Source: Pseudooceanicola sp050897975 (lineage in GTDB: Bacteria > Pseudomonadota > Alphaproteobacteria > Rhodobacterales > Rhodobacteraceae). Taken from it: a DNA stretch of 64,000 nt. The notes under the pieces are model-generated. The model did not search any database and was not told the DNA's origin. It was given only the letters and a program-made list of their open reading frames with translations. The translations under genes were made by a program, and so were the position numbers. The DNA lies in NCBI RefSeq assembly GCF_050897975.1, contig NZ_JBPAXY010000007.1, positions 1-64,000 of the forward strand, read 5' to 3'. Below are positions 52,796 through 62,111 of the stretch, in pieces. The number at the start of each line of letters is the position of its first letter. The first letter of the stretch is position 1.

Positions 52796-53091
52796 CCGGC
52801 TACTCCGCACAGGGACGCAAGGCGGCGTCCGTCGAGGACAAGAAAGGGGCCTGCGGCGCGCAGCCGGGGGCCGAAACCGGGGCTGTCGGCCTGGGCCAGG
52901 CTGCCCATCAGGCGGTCGCGCGGGCCCAGCCCGCGCCCGCCCGCCCGGGCAATCTGCCCGTCGCGGTCGGCCCAGGGGGGCGAGATCACCAGCACCAGCC
53001 CGTGATCCACCGCCGGAAGCGACAGAAGCGCCGCCACGGGCCCGCCAAGGGCGAGGCCCAGGACTATCACAACGATCTGCAAGACCTGCAC
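52792..53091 (-). CDS. Small membrane protein translationally coupled to the chemoreceptor
   Basis: A 99-residue protein starting with GTG at 53091 behind a strong AAGGAGG, and ending in an ATGA overlap with the chemoreceptor. Residues 1-27 are hydrophobic (VLQIVVIVLGLALGG), a signal anchor or lipid-facing helix. The rest is Arg/Gly-rich (RAGGRGLGPRDRLMG) with no known domain. The strong signals make it a real gene; the function is unknown, perhaps a partner of the receptor. Confidence 0.65.
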   Translation of the reverse strand: MQVLQIVVIVLGLALGGPVAALLSLPAVDHGLVLVISPPWADRDGQIARAGGRGLGPRDRLMGSLAQADSPGFGPRLRAAGPFLVLDGRRLASLCGVAG

Positions 53092-53188
53092 GGCAGCGGC
53101 CCTCCTTACCGGTTCAGCCGATAAGGGATTCCCCTTGCCGCCGCGTTAATGGCGCAGTTTTTCCCGCCCTGATGCGCCCTGCCGGGGT

Positions 53189-54052
53189 CTACATCGGGTC
53201 GAGGATCACCGCCCCCAGATCCAGGGCGCGCCCGCCGTCGCTGCGCAGCACCCGCAGCCCCGTCGGGGTCTGGCGGAACCGGAAACAGCCCGCCGCATGG
53301 GTGGTCCAGCACAGCTGCCCGTCGGCGCCAAGCTGCCAGCTGCCCGACAGGGCCGTTTCGCTGCCGTTCAGCGCTGTCGAGCCGACCAGCGTGCCGTCGC
53401 CGCGAAACAGCATCCGGCTTTCGCCGCCACCGTTGCGCCAGCGCAGCGGGCGGTCGATCAGCCGCGCCTGCACCTCGGCCGCGCCCAGGTTATAGGGCGC
53501 CGGTTCGCCCGGTGGCTGCGCCCGGTAGGGCACCGGCGCGGCACCCGGGGCGGGTGCCGCCTGGGCCAGCGGGTCGGGGCAGAGCGTGCCCAGCTGGGAA
53601 ATCGCCGCGTTCGAGCCGCGCAGGCCAAGCGCATGGGTCACCGCCCCCGCCCCTTCGCCCAGTGTCAGCCGGGCGCGCAGCCCCTTGGCCAGCCGGGCCA
53701 GCAACAGCCCCTCGGCCTTGCGGTCAAAAGGTGCGGCGTAGACCTGCACCCCCGTCCCCTCGTCGCGTTTGTGCAACCCGATCCGCTGGCCGGGCCCGTG
53801 ATCGACGGACAGGGTCATGGGCAACGCGCCCTCGCCAAGGGCCGTGCCCTGATACCGCACGATCCATTCCATCGGCGCGCCGGGGGCGGCGCAGGTCAGG
53901 AACAGGCAGAAGAACGGGTCCTCGCCGCCGGCGGGCAGGGGGCAGCTGCTGACCCCTGCGCCGTCGTAATCGTTGAAGGCGACCCAATCCGCCGCCCGGG
54001 CCCCACCCGGCAGGCACAGGAACATCGTAAGAACAAAAAGGGCGCCCTTCAT
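53189..54052 (-). CDS. Secreted protein of unknown function
   Basis: A 287-residue protein with a signal peptide (LFVLTMFLCLPGGARAA, cleavage near residue 20). The mature part has five or six cysteines, including DPFFCLFLTCAAPG and two near the end (LCWTTHAAGCFRFRQ), a pattern for periplasmic disulfides. A Pro/Ala linker (about 170-188) divides two beta-rich halves. The C-terminal half (LFRGDGTLVGSTALNG, GSWQLGADGQLCW) resembles a lipocalin-like beta-barrel strand pattern, only inferred. Confidence 0.6.
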   Translation of the reverse strand: MKGALFVLTMFLCLPGGARAADWVAFNDYDGAGVSSCPLPAGGEDPFFCLFLTCAAPGAPMEWIVRYQGTALGEGALPMTLSVDHGPGQRIGLHKRDEGTGVQVYAAPFDRKAEGLLLARLAKGLRARLTLGEGAGAVTHALGLRGSNAAISQLGTLCPDPLAQAAPAPGAAPVPYRAQPPGEPAPYNLGAAEVQARLIDRPLRWRNGGGESRMLFRGDGTLVGSTALNGSETALSGSWQLGADGQLCWTTHAAGCFRFRQTPTGLRVLRSDGGRALDLGAVILDPM

Positions 54053-54133
54053 GGTCGGATCGCTTTCATTGGCCAGCTTCAGATGCTAGCGAAAGGCTAC
54101 GCGTCCCCCCCGGAATGAGGCAAGTGAAAGAAG

Positions 54134-54922
54134 ATGTCATTTACCCTGGCCACCTGGAACATCAACTCTGTCCGCCTGCGCGAGCCGCTGGTCTGCCAGC
54201 TCCTGGAGGCCGAGGGGCCCGACGTGCTGTGCCTTCAGGAATGCAAATCCCCGGTCGACAAGATCCCGATGGAGCGGTTCCGCGAGCTGGGCTACGGCCA
54301 TATCGTGGCGCGCGGCCAGAAGGGCTATAACGGCGTGGCCATCCTGTCGAAGCTGCCGCTTCAGGATGCGGGCGACCGTGATTTCGCCGCCCTGGGCCAT
54401 GCCCGCCATGTGGCGGCGACGCTGGAAAACGGCGTGACCATCCACAATTTCTACGTCCCCGCGGGTGGCGACAAGCCGGATCGCGAGATCAACGAGAAGT
54501 TCGGCCAGAAGCTCGACTACCTGGCCGAGATGCGCGATTTCTTCCACGCCGAGCGCCCCGAAAAGGCCATCCTGGTGGGCGATCTGAACATCGCCCCGCG
54601 CGAGGATGACGTCTGGGATCACAAGAAGCTGCTGAAGATCGTCAGCCACACCCCGGTCGAGGTCGAGGCCCTGGGCGCCGCCCAGGAGGCGGGCGCCTGG
54701 GTCGATGTGACCCGCGCCGATATCCCCTCGGGCAACCTCTATTCCTGGTGGTCCTACCGCTCGCCCGATTGGGACGCGGCCGACAAGGGGCGCCGGTTGG
54801 ATCACGTCTGGGCCACCCCCGACATTTCGGGTGCCGCCCACGGCTCGCGCATCCTGCGCGCCGCCCGCGGGTGGGAGAAACCCTCGGACCACGTCCCGGT
54901 GTTTGCGACGTTTGATCTGTAG
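54134..54922 (+). CDS. xth: Exodeoxyribonuclease III / AP endonuclease
   Basis: A 262-residue base-excision-repair nuclease. ATWNINSVR (about 6-14), LQECK (about 34-38, metal-binding Glu), VGDLNIAP (Asp/Asn) and LDHVWATPD plus SDHVPVFATF (catalytic His) are all present. It hydrolyses the backbone at abasic sites and degrades 3' ends. It is divergent from the secreted protein gene. Confidence 0.95.
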   Translation: MSFTLATWNINSVRLREPLVCQLLEAEGPDVLCLQECKSPVDKIPMERFRELGYGHIVARGQKGYNGVAILSKLPLQDAGDRDFAALGHARHVAATLENGVTIHNFYVPAGGDKPDREINEKFGQKLDYLAEMRDFFHAERPEKAILVGDLNIAPREDDVWDHKKLLKIVSHTPVEVEALGAAQEAGAWVDVTRADIPSGNLYSWWSYRSPDWDAADKGRRLDHVWATPDISGAAHGSRILRAARGWEKPSDHVPVFATFDL

Positions 54923-55081
54923 GGCGCGCGCCCTAACCCGAAAGCCACAGTTGCCCCCTGTCTCGGCTTGCCGGGGCGGGAAACCCTTCGGGCCGCGCGC
55001 CCGCTGCGCCTAGACTTTCCGCCATTCTTTGCGGCGACGCGGCCCCGGGCCGCCGCCGGGTTTTGGACGGAGGGATTTGCG

Positions 55082-55570
55082 ATGACCTATCAACAGGACG
55101 AGGACAACAGATCGGCCCTGGGCTGGTCGCTGCTGGCGCTGGTCGCAGGGGCTGTCGGCGCGGCGATCGAGACGCTGGCGGTAACGCTGGTGCCCTTCCT
55201 GGTGGTCCCGGCCACTGGCGCGACCCTGACACTGATGCTGTTGCTGTGCCTGGTCTATTCCGCCCTGCCGATGCCCCGCGCGCGGCGCCTGCCGCTGGCC
55301 CTGCTGGGCGGGGTTCTCAATCTGGGGGTGGCCCTGCTGATCTGGTTCAGCCTGCGCATCGGGTTCGATGCGGCCCTCGACACGCTGGCGGGCGGCCCCG
55401 GCGCGGTCTGGGAGATGCTGGTCTTCCTGTCGGACTTCGTCTCCTTCACCTTCAAGGGGCAGGAGTTCACCGGGTCGATCCTGCTTTATTCCGGTTGGCT
55501 GCCCGAACTGGCGCTGCTCTTCTTCGCCCCGCTGCTGATGTCGCGGCTGGATCTGAACGGGTTGCACTGA
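55082..55570 (+). CDS. Small polytopic membrane protein of unknown function
   Basis: A 162-residue protein with about four hydrophobic segments (14-32, 36-60, 66-90 and 140-155). The GGAGGG ribosome binding site before the ATG at 55082 supports this start. No domain recognised. It converges with the permease gene at 55586. Confidence 0.6.
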   Translation: MTYQQDEDNRSALGWSLLALVAGAVGAAIETLAVTLVPFLVVPATGATLTLMLLLCLVYSALPMPRARRLPLALLGGVLNLGVALLIWFSLRIGFDAALDTLAGGPGAVWEMLVFLSDFVSFTFKGQEFTGSILLYSGWLPELALLFFAPLLMSRLDLNGLH

Positions 55571-55585
55571 GGGGGCGCGCGCCCC

Positions 55586-57004
55586 TCAGACCAGCAGCAG
55601 CACCCAGGCCGACAGGGCCAGGCCGAGGATCAGCACATAGGGGCCGTTCCAGCGGTGGCTGACCTCGGACACCTCCATGTCGCCCAGGCGCGCGGTCAGC
55701 ATCACCGAGGCGGTGAAGGGCGAGGTGACGCCGGACATGGCCCAGCCCCCGGTGAAGGCCAGCACCATGGGCAGGGGCGAGATGCCCAGGGCCTCGGGCG
55801 TGGGCAGAAGCGGGCCGAAGAGCGAGACGAAAAGGATCGGGTTCATGCCGATCTGCCCGCCCAGTGGGATCAGCCAGATCGGCAGCACCAGGATCAGCCA
55901 GACCGGCAGCGCCGTCAGATCCAGCCCCGCGGCCAGCACCAAAGGCGACAGAAGCGTGCCCGCCCCGGTGCCCAAAAAGCCCGCCATGGTCAGCAGCACG
56001 ATTTCCGAGCGCAGCGCAGGCAGTTCCGAGAAGAGGAAGGCGCCCGAATGCTGCGCCAGATAGCGCCCGCGCGCCCCCGCCGGGCCCATACGCCACAGCC
56101 AGACCGCCGCCACCAGCGGCACCACCGCCAGCACGATGCGCGAGGCGGGCAGGCCGGTGCCCAGGTGGATCCCCCAGACCGGCAGAGCGATCAGCGCCAG
56201 CAGCGCCAGAACCGGCAGCAGCAGGCGCGGCCCGCCGCTTTGGCCCGGGTCGGCCCGGCTGGGCACCTGATCGGGGCGCAGTTTCGGCTTGAACGCCCGG
56301 TCCAGGGCCCAGCCGATCCCCGACATCAGCGCCGCCGAGACCAGCGAGGGCAGCACGACACCGCCCCAGGTGGCCCCGGGGATCACCGTGGTCGAGATGA
56401 CCACCGCCAGGGCCAGGGGCGACCAGACCAGCGAGGCGGCAAAGCCGCGCTGCACCGCCAGCAGCATCCGGCGGGTGCGGATCCGGGCGATTTCGGGGTC
56501 CGGTTCGCTGCGCGCCGAACTGCGCGCCATGGTCCCCAGAAGCGAGATCGACCCGTAGTTCAGCACCAGGGCGAAGATCTGCGCCCCGAGCGTCAGCGCG
56601 GTATAGCGCCGCCCCGGCGGCTGCTGCGCCAGATAGACGGCGGCGCGGGTGATGCTGTCCGACAGTTCCGCCGCATGGCGCAGGGTGGCCAGGGCACAGA
56701 AGAAGGCCAGGATGAAACTGCCCTGCGCCAGCGCGGCCGCCAGCACCGGGCCCGCGTCGGGCGCCGCGATCAATGCATAAAGGGCCAGCGCCGCGCCCAG
56801 CAGGACAAAGACCTGACGGCCCGCGCGCACCGTGGGCGTCAGCCACAGGATGACCGCCAGCGTCGCGCCCCCGGCCAGCCAGGCCGCCCCGGCCCAGCCG
56901 GTAAAGGCGCCCAGCACCACCCCCAGCACCGCCAGACACAACAGCGCCCCGGTGATCCGGTCATGGCGAGGGGAGGCGGGCAGGTTCGAGATCCGCAGGG
57001 TCAT
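55586..57004 (-). CDS. Multi-pass permease, family uncertain
   Basis: A 472-residue protein with 11-12 hydrophobic segments. GSISLLGTMARSSARSEPDPE near residue 155 and SLFGPLLPTPEALGISPLPMVLAFTGGWAMSGVTSPFTAS (about 405-445) suggest the two inverted halves of an ion-transporter-superfamily protein, but I cannot name the family. It lies alone on the minus strand. Substrate unknown. Confidence 0.55.
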   Translation of the reverse strand: MTLRISNLPASPRHDRITGALLCLAVLGVVLGAFTGWAGAAWLAGGATLAVILWLTPTVRAGRQVFVLLGAALALYALIAAPDAGPVLAAALAQGSFILAFFCALATLRHAAELSDSITRAAVYLAQQPPGRRYTALTLGAQIFALVLNYGSISLLGTMARSSARSEPDPEIARIRTRRMLLAVQRGFAASLVWSPLALAVVISTTVIPGATWGGVVLPSLVSAALMSGIGWALDRAFKPKLRPDQVPSRADPGQSGGPRLLLPVLALLALIALPVWGIHLGTGLPASRIVLAVVPLVAAVWLWRMGPAGARGRYLAQHSGAFLFSELPALRSEIVLLTMAGFLGTGAGTLLSPLVLAAGLDLTALPVWLILVLPIWLIPLGGQIGMNPILFVSLFGPLLPTPEALGISPLPMVLAFTGGWAMSGVTSPFTASVMLTARLGDMEVSEVSHRWNGPYVLILGLALSAWVLLLV

Positions 57005-57291
57005 GGGGGGCCTTTCGTCGCGCCAGTTAGCCGTGGCGACGGCGCGAAGGCAAGGCGAGGCGGGTCTGCGCAGGCGCAGGGCGGCTATGCGCGGCGGGGG
57101 TGGGGCCTCCTCGCTGCACACCCCCCGCCGCCCGCGTCCCTCTGCCGCTTGGAAAACGCCCGCGAAGGGTCCATATAGGCGGAAAGCCCCCGCGCGCGGA
57201 GGCGCGCGCTAAAGTCGAGATGCGCGAAGGCGCGCAATGGAAGCCCCGCGCGCGACACGCGTGACGACAGACACTATCGAGGAAGCCCGCC

Positions 57292-58209
57292 ATGATCGAG
57301 CTTGGAACCGGCCAGAACAGCGACGCGCCCAAGGGCGATTACGTCAAGGATGTCAGCGAAGCGACCTTCATGCAGGACGTGGTCGAGGCCAGCCAGGAGG
57401 TGCCGGTCATCGTCGACTTCTGGGCGCCCTGGTGCGGCCCCTGCAAGCAGCTTGGCCCGGCGCTGGAGGCGGCGGTGAATGCCGCGGGCGGCGCGGTGCG
57501 CATGGCCAAGGTCAACGTCGACGAGAACCAGATGATCGCGGGCCAGATGCGGGTGCAGTCGATCCCCACGGTCTATGCCTTCTTCCAGGGGCAGCCGGTG
57601 GACGGGTTCCAGGGGGCGCTGCCGGCCTCCGAGGTGCAGAAATTCGTCGACAAGCTGGTCGAGATGTCGCCCGGCGCCGATAACGGCCTGGCCGATGCGG
57701 TGGCCGCCGCCGAAGAGATGCTGGCCGAAGGTGCCGCCGCCGATGCGGCCCAGACCTTTGCCGCGATCTTGCAGGAAGACGCCAACAACGCCGCCGCCTA
57801 TGGCGGCCTGGTTCGCGCCTATCTGGCGCTGGACGAGGTCGATCAGGCCGAGGCGATCCTGAACGGCGCACCGGCCGAGATCAGTACCGCGCCCGAGCTG
57901 GAGGCGGCCCATGCTCAGCTGGAACTGGCCAAGCAGGCGGCCGAGGCGGGCCCGGTGGCCGAGCTGACCGCCAAGGTCGAGGCCAACCCCGACGACCATC
58001 AGGCGCGGTTCGACCTGGCCCTGGCCCTGCACGCCGCGGGTCAGGTGCAAGAGGCCGTGGATCAACTGCTGGAGCTGTTCCGCCGCGACCGCGAGTGGAA
58101 CGAGGCCGCCGCCAAGCAGCAGCTTTTCACCATCTTCGACGCGCTGAAGCCGCAGGATCCGATCGTGCTGAACGGACGGCGCAAATTGTCGTCGATGATT
58201 TTCGCCTGA
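57292..58209 (+). CDS. ybbN: Thioredoxin-TPR chaperedoxin (CnoX/YbbN)
   Basis: A 305-residue protein: a thioredoxin domain (about residues 18-125) with WCGPC (Cys48, Cys51) and cis-Pro in SIPTVY, then a TPR-like helical domain to the end. In E. coli CnoX lacks the CxxC but protects chaperonin clients from oxidation; here the redox motif is intact, as in Caulobacter CnoX. First gene of the ybbN-LON-Trm112 operon. A 287-base gap precedes it. Confidence 0.88.
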   Translation: MIELGTGQNSDAPKGDYVKDVSEATFMQDVVEASQEVPVIVDFWAPWCGPCKQLGPALEAAVNAAGGAVRMAKVNVDENQMIAGQMRVQSIPTVYAFFQGQPVDGFQGALPASEVQKFVDKLVEMSPGADNGLADAVAAAEEMLAEGAAADAAQTFAAILQEDANNAAAYGGLVRAYLALDEVDQAEAILNGAPAEISTAPELEAAHAQLELAKQAAEAGPVAELTAKVEANPDDHQARFDLALALHAAGQVQEAVDQLLELFRRDREWNEAAAKQQLFTIFDALKPQDPIVLNGRRKLSSMIFA

Positions 58210-58249
58210 CCCTCTTTCCCGGTGCGCCATGCGGTCTAGCTTGTACCAG

Positions 58250-58894
58250 ATGATGACGCCCGCCGATCTTCCCGAGGTCCTTCCCATCTTCCCGCTGCCG
58301 GGCGCGCTGCTTTTGCCGCGCGCCCGTCTGCCGCTGCATCTGTTCGAACCGCGCTATCTGGCGATGTTCGAGGATGTGCTGAAGACGCCGCATCGCCTGA
58401 TCGGGATGATCCAGCCCAACGAGATGGCGGGGGTGGGGCAGTACGGGCTGCACCGCATCGGCTGTGCGGGCCGGGTGACGCAGTTCTCGGAAACCGAGGA
58501 TGGGCGCTATATGATCACCCTGGCGGGCGTGTCGCGCTACCGCGTGCGGGACGAGGTCAGCGGTTTCACCCCCTATCGCCGGGTCTCGGTCGACTGGGCC
58601 GGGTTCGAGGCCGACCTGGCCCCTAATGACAGCGACCCGGGTTTTCGGCGCGAGTCCTTCATGGCCCTGCTGTCGCGCTATTTCGACGATCAGGGCCTGT
58701 CGACCGACTGGGAGACGCTGACCGAAGCGGATGATGAATTGCTCATCAACTCCTTGTCGATGCTGCTGAATTTCTCCAATGATGAGAAACAGGCGCTGCT
58801 CGAGGCGCCCTCGCTGACAACCCGGCGCGAGACGCTGGTGACGCTTTTGGAATACGCCCTGCGGGGCGGCGACGGACAGGAACTGCTGCAATGA
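58250..58894 (+). CDS. LON N-terminal (substrate-binding) domain protein
   Basis: A 214-residue stand-alone LON N-domain: LPIFPLPGALLLPRARLPLHLFEPRYLAM (about 9-37) is the hallmark. No protease or ATPase part is present, so it may act as an adaptor that binds unfolded proteins. The ATG pair at 58250/58253 fits the family start; 58229 is an in-frame alternative. It overlaps the Trm112-like gene by four bases (ATGA). Confidence 0.83.
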   Translation: MMTPADLPEVLPIFPLPGALLLPRARLPLHLFEPRYLAMFEDVLKTPHRLIGMIQPNEMAGVGQYGLHRIGCAGRVTQFSETEDGRYMITLAGVSRYRVRDEVSGFTPYRRVSVDWAGFEADLAPNDSDPGFRRESFMALLSRYFDDQGLSTDWETLTEADDELLINSLSMLLNFSNDEKQALLEAPSLTTRRETLVTLLEYALRGGDGQELLQ

Positions 58895-59079
58895 GCGAGA
58901 CGCCCCAAACCCTTTTCGACCGCCGGATGCTGGAGGCGCTGGTCTGCCCGCAGACCCAGACCACCCTGCGCTACGACGCGGCGGCGGAAGAGCTGATTTC
59001 CGAGGCCGCAGGCCTGGCCTTCCCGATCCGCAACGGCATCCCGGTCATGCTGGTCGACGAGGCCCGCGCGCTGCGCTGA
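58891..59079 (+). CDS. Trm112-like (UPF0434) small protein
   Basis: A 62-residue protein with LVCPQTQTTLRYD (about 17-29) and FPIRNGIPVML (about 44-54), the UPF0434/Trm112 signature. The Cys pairs of zinc-ribbon members are reduced to a single Cys here, so it probably binds no zinc. By analogy with Trm112 it could stabilise a methyltransferase. It is followed by a strong terminator. Confidence 0.85.
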   Translation: MSETPQTLFDRRMLEALVCPQTQTTLRYDAAAEELISEAAGLAFPIRNGIPVMLVDEARALR

Positions 59080-59106
59080 GGCCCGCGCCCCGGTGGGACA
59101 TGATGG

Positions 59107-59136
59107 ACCCTGTCGCCTGCGGGCGGCGGGGTTTTT
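59107..59136 (+). terminator. Rho-independent terminator of the ybbN operon
   Basis: An 11-pair stem (59107-59117 with 59122-59132, including two G-U pairs) around a TGCG tetraloop, followed by TTTTT. It lies 27 bases after the Trm112-like gene. Confidence 0.85.
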
Positions 59137-59280
59137 CGTGTCTGGGGGTGCTTGGGCGCGGGATCGGTCCGGGCGCGCGGGTTTTCGGGGCGCGGCGAGG
59201 CAAGCCCGGGCGACAGGGCACGTAGGGCGGGGGTGACCCCGCCATAACCGGGCCTTGCCGAAAGCCCGGCCCCGACGCGC

Positions 59281-60507
59281 CTAGCGCATCAGGTCGGGCA
59301 GGTCGCCGGTCAGGCCCGCGGCCTCGCGGATGAAGGTGCGGCGCAGGCCGGGCAGGCGGTTCACCAGCCCCAGACCCAGGTCGCGCCCGGCGCGCAGGAT
59401 CGGATTGTCGTTGGAAAACAGCTTGTTGGTCAGATCCGTCGCCATGGCCAGGCTGGCGGTGTCGAAACGGCGCCATTCCTCATAGCGCTTCAGCACGTCC
59501 AGCGCGCCGATGTCCTCGCCCCGCGCCCGCGCCTCGGACAGCACCTGCGCCAGGGCGCCCACGTCGCGCAGGCCCGCGTTCAGTCCCTGGCCCGCGATCG
59601 GATGCATCCCATGGGCCGCGTCGCCCACCAGGGCCAGGCGCCAGCCCGCGAACTCCTCGCAGATCGACAGGACGAGGGGGTAAAGGAACCGCTGCCCCTC
59701 CAGGGAAATCTCGCCCAGGAAATCGCCGAAGCGGGGGCGCAGGGCCTCCAGGTATTGATCATCGGGCAGGGCCTGGATGGCCTGGGCGGTGGCGTCCCGC
59801 TCGCTCCAGACGATGGAGGACCGGTTGCCGGGCAGGGGCAGGATGGCCAGCGGCCCCGGCGGCATGAAGAACTGATGCGCCACCCCGTGGTGGGGTTTTT
59901 CATGGGCGATGGCGCAGACCAGGGCGGTTTGCCCATAGCCCCAGCCATGGCGGCGGATGCCCGCGCGCTGCGCCGTGGCGCTGGTCTTGCCGTCGCAGCC
60001 GATCACCACCTGGCCGCGCAGCACCTCGCCCGTCGACAGCGTGACCGAGGCGCCCTCGGGGCCGGTCTGCTGGTCGGTCACCCGGATCTCGTTCCGCACG
60101 GTGATCTCGGGCCGTTCGGCCATCTCCTCCAGCAGGGCGCGGCGCAGGTAGCGGTCTTCGACCATATGGCCCATAGGGCCTTCCTCGATCTCGGCATGGT
60201 CGAAATGCAGCCAGAGCGGTGAGGGGCCTTCGCCTGCGCGGCCATCGCTGACCTTGATGTCCAGCATCGGTTGGCTGTGCCCCTCGATCCGGTCCCAGAC
60301 GCCGATGGCGCGCAGCAGCCGGACCGAGGCCAGGGCCAGGGCATAGGCGCGGCCGTCGAAGGCGCTGTCTTCCATCCGGGCGCGGGGCATGGCGTCGATG
60401 ATGGTGCTGGTCAGGCCCGCGCGGGCCGCCGCCAGGGCCAGGGCGGGGCCGTTCAGCCCGCCGCCCACGATCAGCAGATCGCTGTGACTTTCGCTCGCAT
60501 CGCTCAT
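59281..60507 (-). CDS. UbiH/UbiF-family FAD-dependent hydroxylase
   Basis: A 408-residue flavin monooxygenase of ubiquinone synthesis. FAD-binding motifs: VGGGLNGPALALAAARAG (about residues 14-31) and GDAAHGMHPIAGQGLNAG (about 298-315), with a DG-type motif GCDGKTSATAQ. It hydroxylates the quinone ring; which position cannot be read from sequence. ATG at 60507 follows AGAGG. It is divergent from the amidase gene. Confidence 0.88.
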   Translation of the reverse strand: MSDASESHSDLLIVGGGLNGPALALAAARAGLTSTIIDAMPRARMEDSAFDGRAYALALASVRLLRAIGVWDRIEGHSQPMLDIKVSDGRAGEGPSPLWLHFDHAEIEEGPMGHMVEDRYLRRALLEEMAERPEITVRNEIRVTDQQTGPEGASVTLSTGEVLRGQVVIGCDGKTSATAQRAGIRRHGWGYGQTALVCAIAHEKPHHGVAHQFFMPPGPLAILPLPGNRSSIVWSERDATAQAIQALPDDQYLEALRPRFGDFLGEISLEGQRFLYPLVLSICEEFAGWRLALVGDAAHGMHPIAGQGLNAGLRDVGALAQVLSEARARGEDIGALDVLKRYEEWRRFDTASLAMATDLTNKLFSNDNPILRAGRDLGLGLVNRLPGLRRTFIREAAGLTGDLPDLMR

Positions 60508-60623
60508 GGCATCGCCTCTTTTGATCCTGGGGGTGAATATGCGCCCCCGGGCGGGATTGTCCATGCGCCCGGCTGCCGCTACCGTCGCGCGGCAATGGGG
60601 ACCGGCAAAAGGGCGAGGGTGTC

Positions 60624-61958
60624 ATGCAGGACTGGCTGTGGATGGAAGCGGCAGAGCTGGGCGCGGGGATCGCACGGGGCGAGATCGACCCGCTGGCCCT
60701 GGCAGAGACCTATCTGGCCGCCATCGACGCCCATCCCGAGGCCGCCCGCATCTATGCCCGCACCACGCCCGACCGCGCCCTGGCCGAGGCCGAAGCTTCC
60801 CGCGCGCGGGCGCAGAACGGCACCCGGCTGCACCCGCTGGACGGGGTGCCGATCAGTTGGAAAGACCTGTTCGACAGCGCCGGTGTGGCGACCGAGGCGG
60901 GCAGCGCCCTGCTGGCCGGTCGCGTGCCCGCCGAGGACGCCCGGGTGCTGCGCAACGCCAGCCAGGCGGGGCTGGTCTGCCTGGGCAAGACCCATATGTC
61001 GGAACTGGCCTTTTCGGGGATCGGGCTGAACCCGATCACCGCCACCTCGCCCAACGTCAACAACCCCGATTGGGTGCCGGGGGGCTCCTCCTCGGGCGCT
61101 GCGGCCTCGGTGGCCTTCGGCCTGGCGGCGGGGGGGATCGGGTCCGACACCGGGGGCTCGGTACGCATCCCCTCGGCCTGGAACAACCTGGTGGGGCTGA
61201 AGACCACCAGCGGCCGGGTCAGCCTGGAGGGCGTGGTGCCCCTGGCCAAGCGGTTCGATACCGTGGGGCCGCTGGCCCGCTCGGTGCGCGACGCGGTGTT
61301 GCTCTTGTCGGCGGTCGAGGGGCGCGCGGCGCCGGATCTGACGGGGGCCAGCCTGCGGGGCCTGCGCCTGGCGACGCTGGAAACCCATGTGCTGGACGAC
61401 ATCCGCTCCGAACCCTTGGCCGCCTACCGCCGCGCGGTCGCCGTGCTGGCCGAGGCGGGCGCCGAGGTCGTGCCGGTCAGCGCGCCGGAATACGACACCG
61501 TGGCCCCCCTGGCGGCCAAGCTTTTCGCCCCCGAGGCCTACGGCCTGTGGTCCGAGGTGATCGAGGCCGCCCCCGAAAAGATGTTCCCCGAGATCCTGGA
61601 GCGGTTCCGCAGCGGCGCCCTGGTCAGCGCGCCCGACTATGTCGCCGCCTGGGAGGCCGTGTATCAGGCCCGCGCCGCCTGGAATGCCCGCATGGGGGCC
61701 TATGACGCGGTGCTGATGCCCACCTCGCCCATCCTGCCGCCCGATGCCGACCGGATGCTGGCCGATCACGCCTATTACGTCACCGAAAATCTGTTGGCCC
61801 TGCGCAACACCCGGGTGGGGAACATGATGGGGCTGCCGGGCTATTCCCTGCCCACGGGCACCCCGGCCTGCGGTCTGATGCTTTTGGGGCGGCCCATGGG
61901 CGAAGAGGCCCTGGCCCGCGTGGCCTGTGCCGCCGAGGCCGCTCTGGGCGCGGCCTGA
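60624..61958 (+). CDS. Amidase-signature family hydrolase
   Basis: A 444-residue amidase. The Ser-cisSer-Lys triad is Lys in SWKDLFD (about residue 79), Ser in PGGSSSGAAASVAFG (about 155) and Ser in GSDTGGSVRIP (about 179, nucleophile). The C-terminal half lacks a GatA-specific context, and no gatB/gatC lies nearby, so it is more likely a catabolic amidase than GatA. Substrate unknown. Confidence 0.83.
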   Translation: MQDWLWMEAAELGAGIARGEIDPLALAETYLAAIDAHPEAARIYARTTPDRALAEAEASRARAQNGTRLHPLDGVPISWKDLFDSAGVATEAGSALLAGRVPAEDARVLRNASQAGLVCLGKTHMSELAFSGIGLNPITATSPNVNNPDWVPGGSSSGAAASVAFGLAAGGIGSDTGGSVRIPSAWNNLVGLKTTSGRVSLEGVVPLAKRFDTVGPLARSVRDAVLLLSAVEGRAAPDLTGASLRGLRLATLETHVLDDIRSEPLAAYRRAVAVLAEAGAEVVPVSAPEYDTVAPLAAKLFAPEAYGLWSEVIEAAPEKMFPEILERFRSGALVSAPDYVAAWEAVYQARAAWNARMGAYDAVLMPTSPILPPDADRMLADHAYYVTENLLALRNTRVGNMMGLPGYSLPTGTPACGLMLLGRPMGEEALARVACAAEAALGAA

Positions 61959-62111
61959 CGCCACACGCCGGGCGCGCGCGCCGGTCTGGGCGCGGTTTCG
62001 ATGCAACATCGGTGTTGCCAAAGGGCAAGACCGCTGGACGGGGCGCCGCCTAATGGGTTAGTCTGCCGGGATAAACGGGGCGAAACGACCCCGATCCAGA
62101 GGCAGTTTTAG

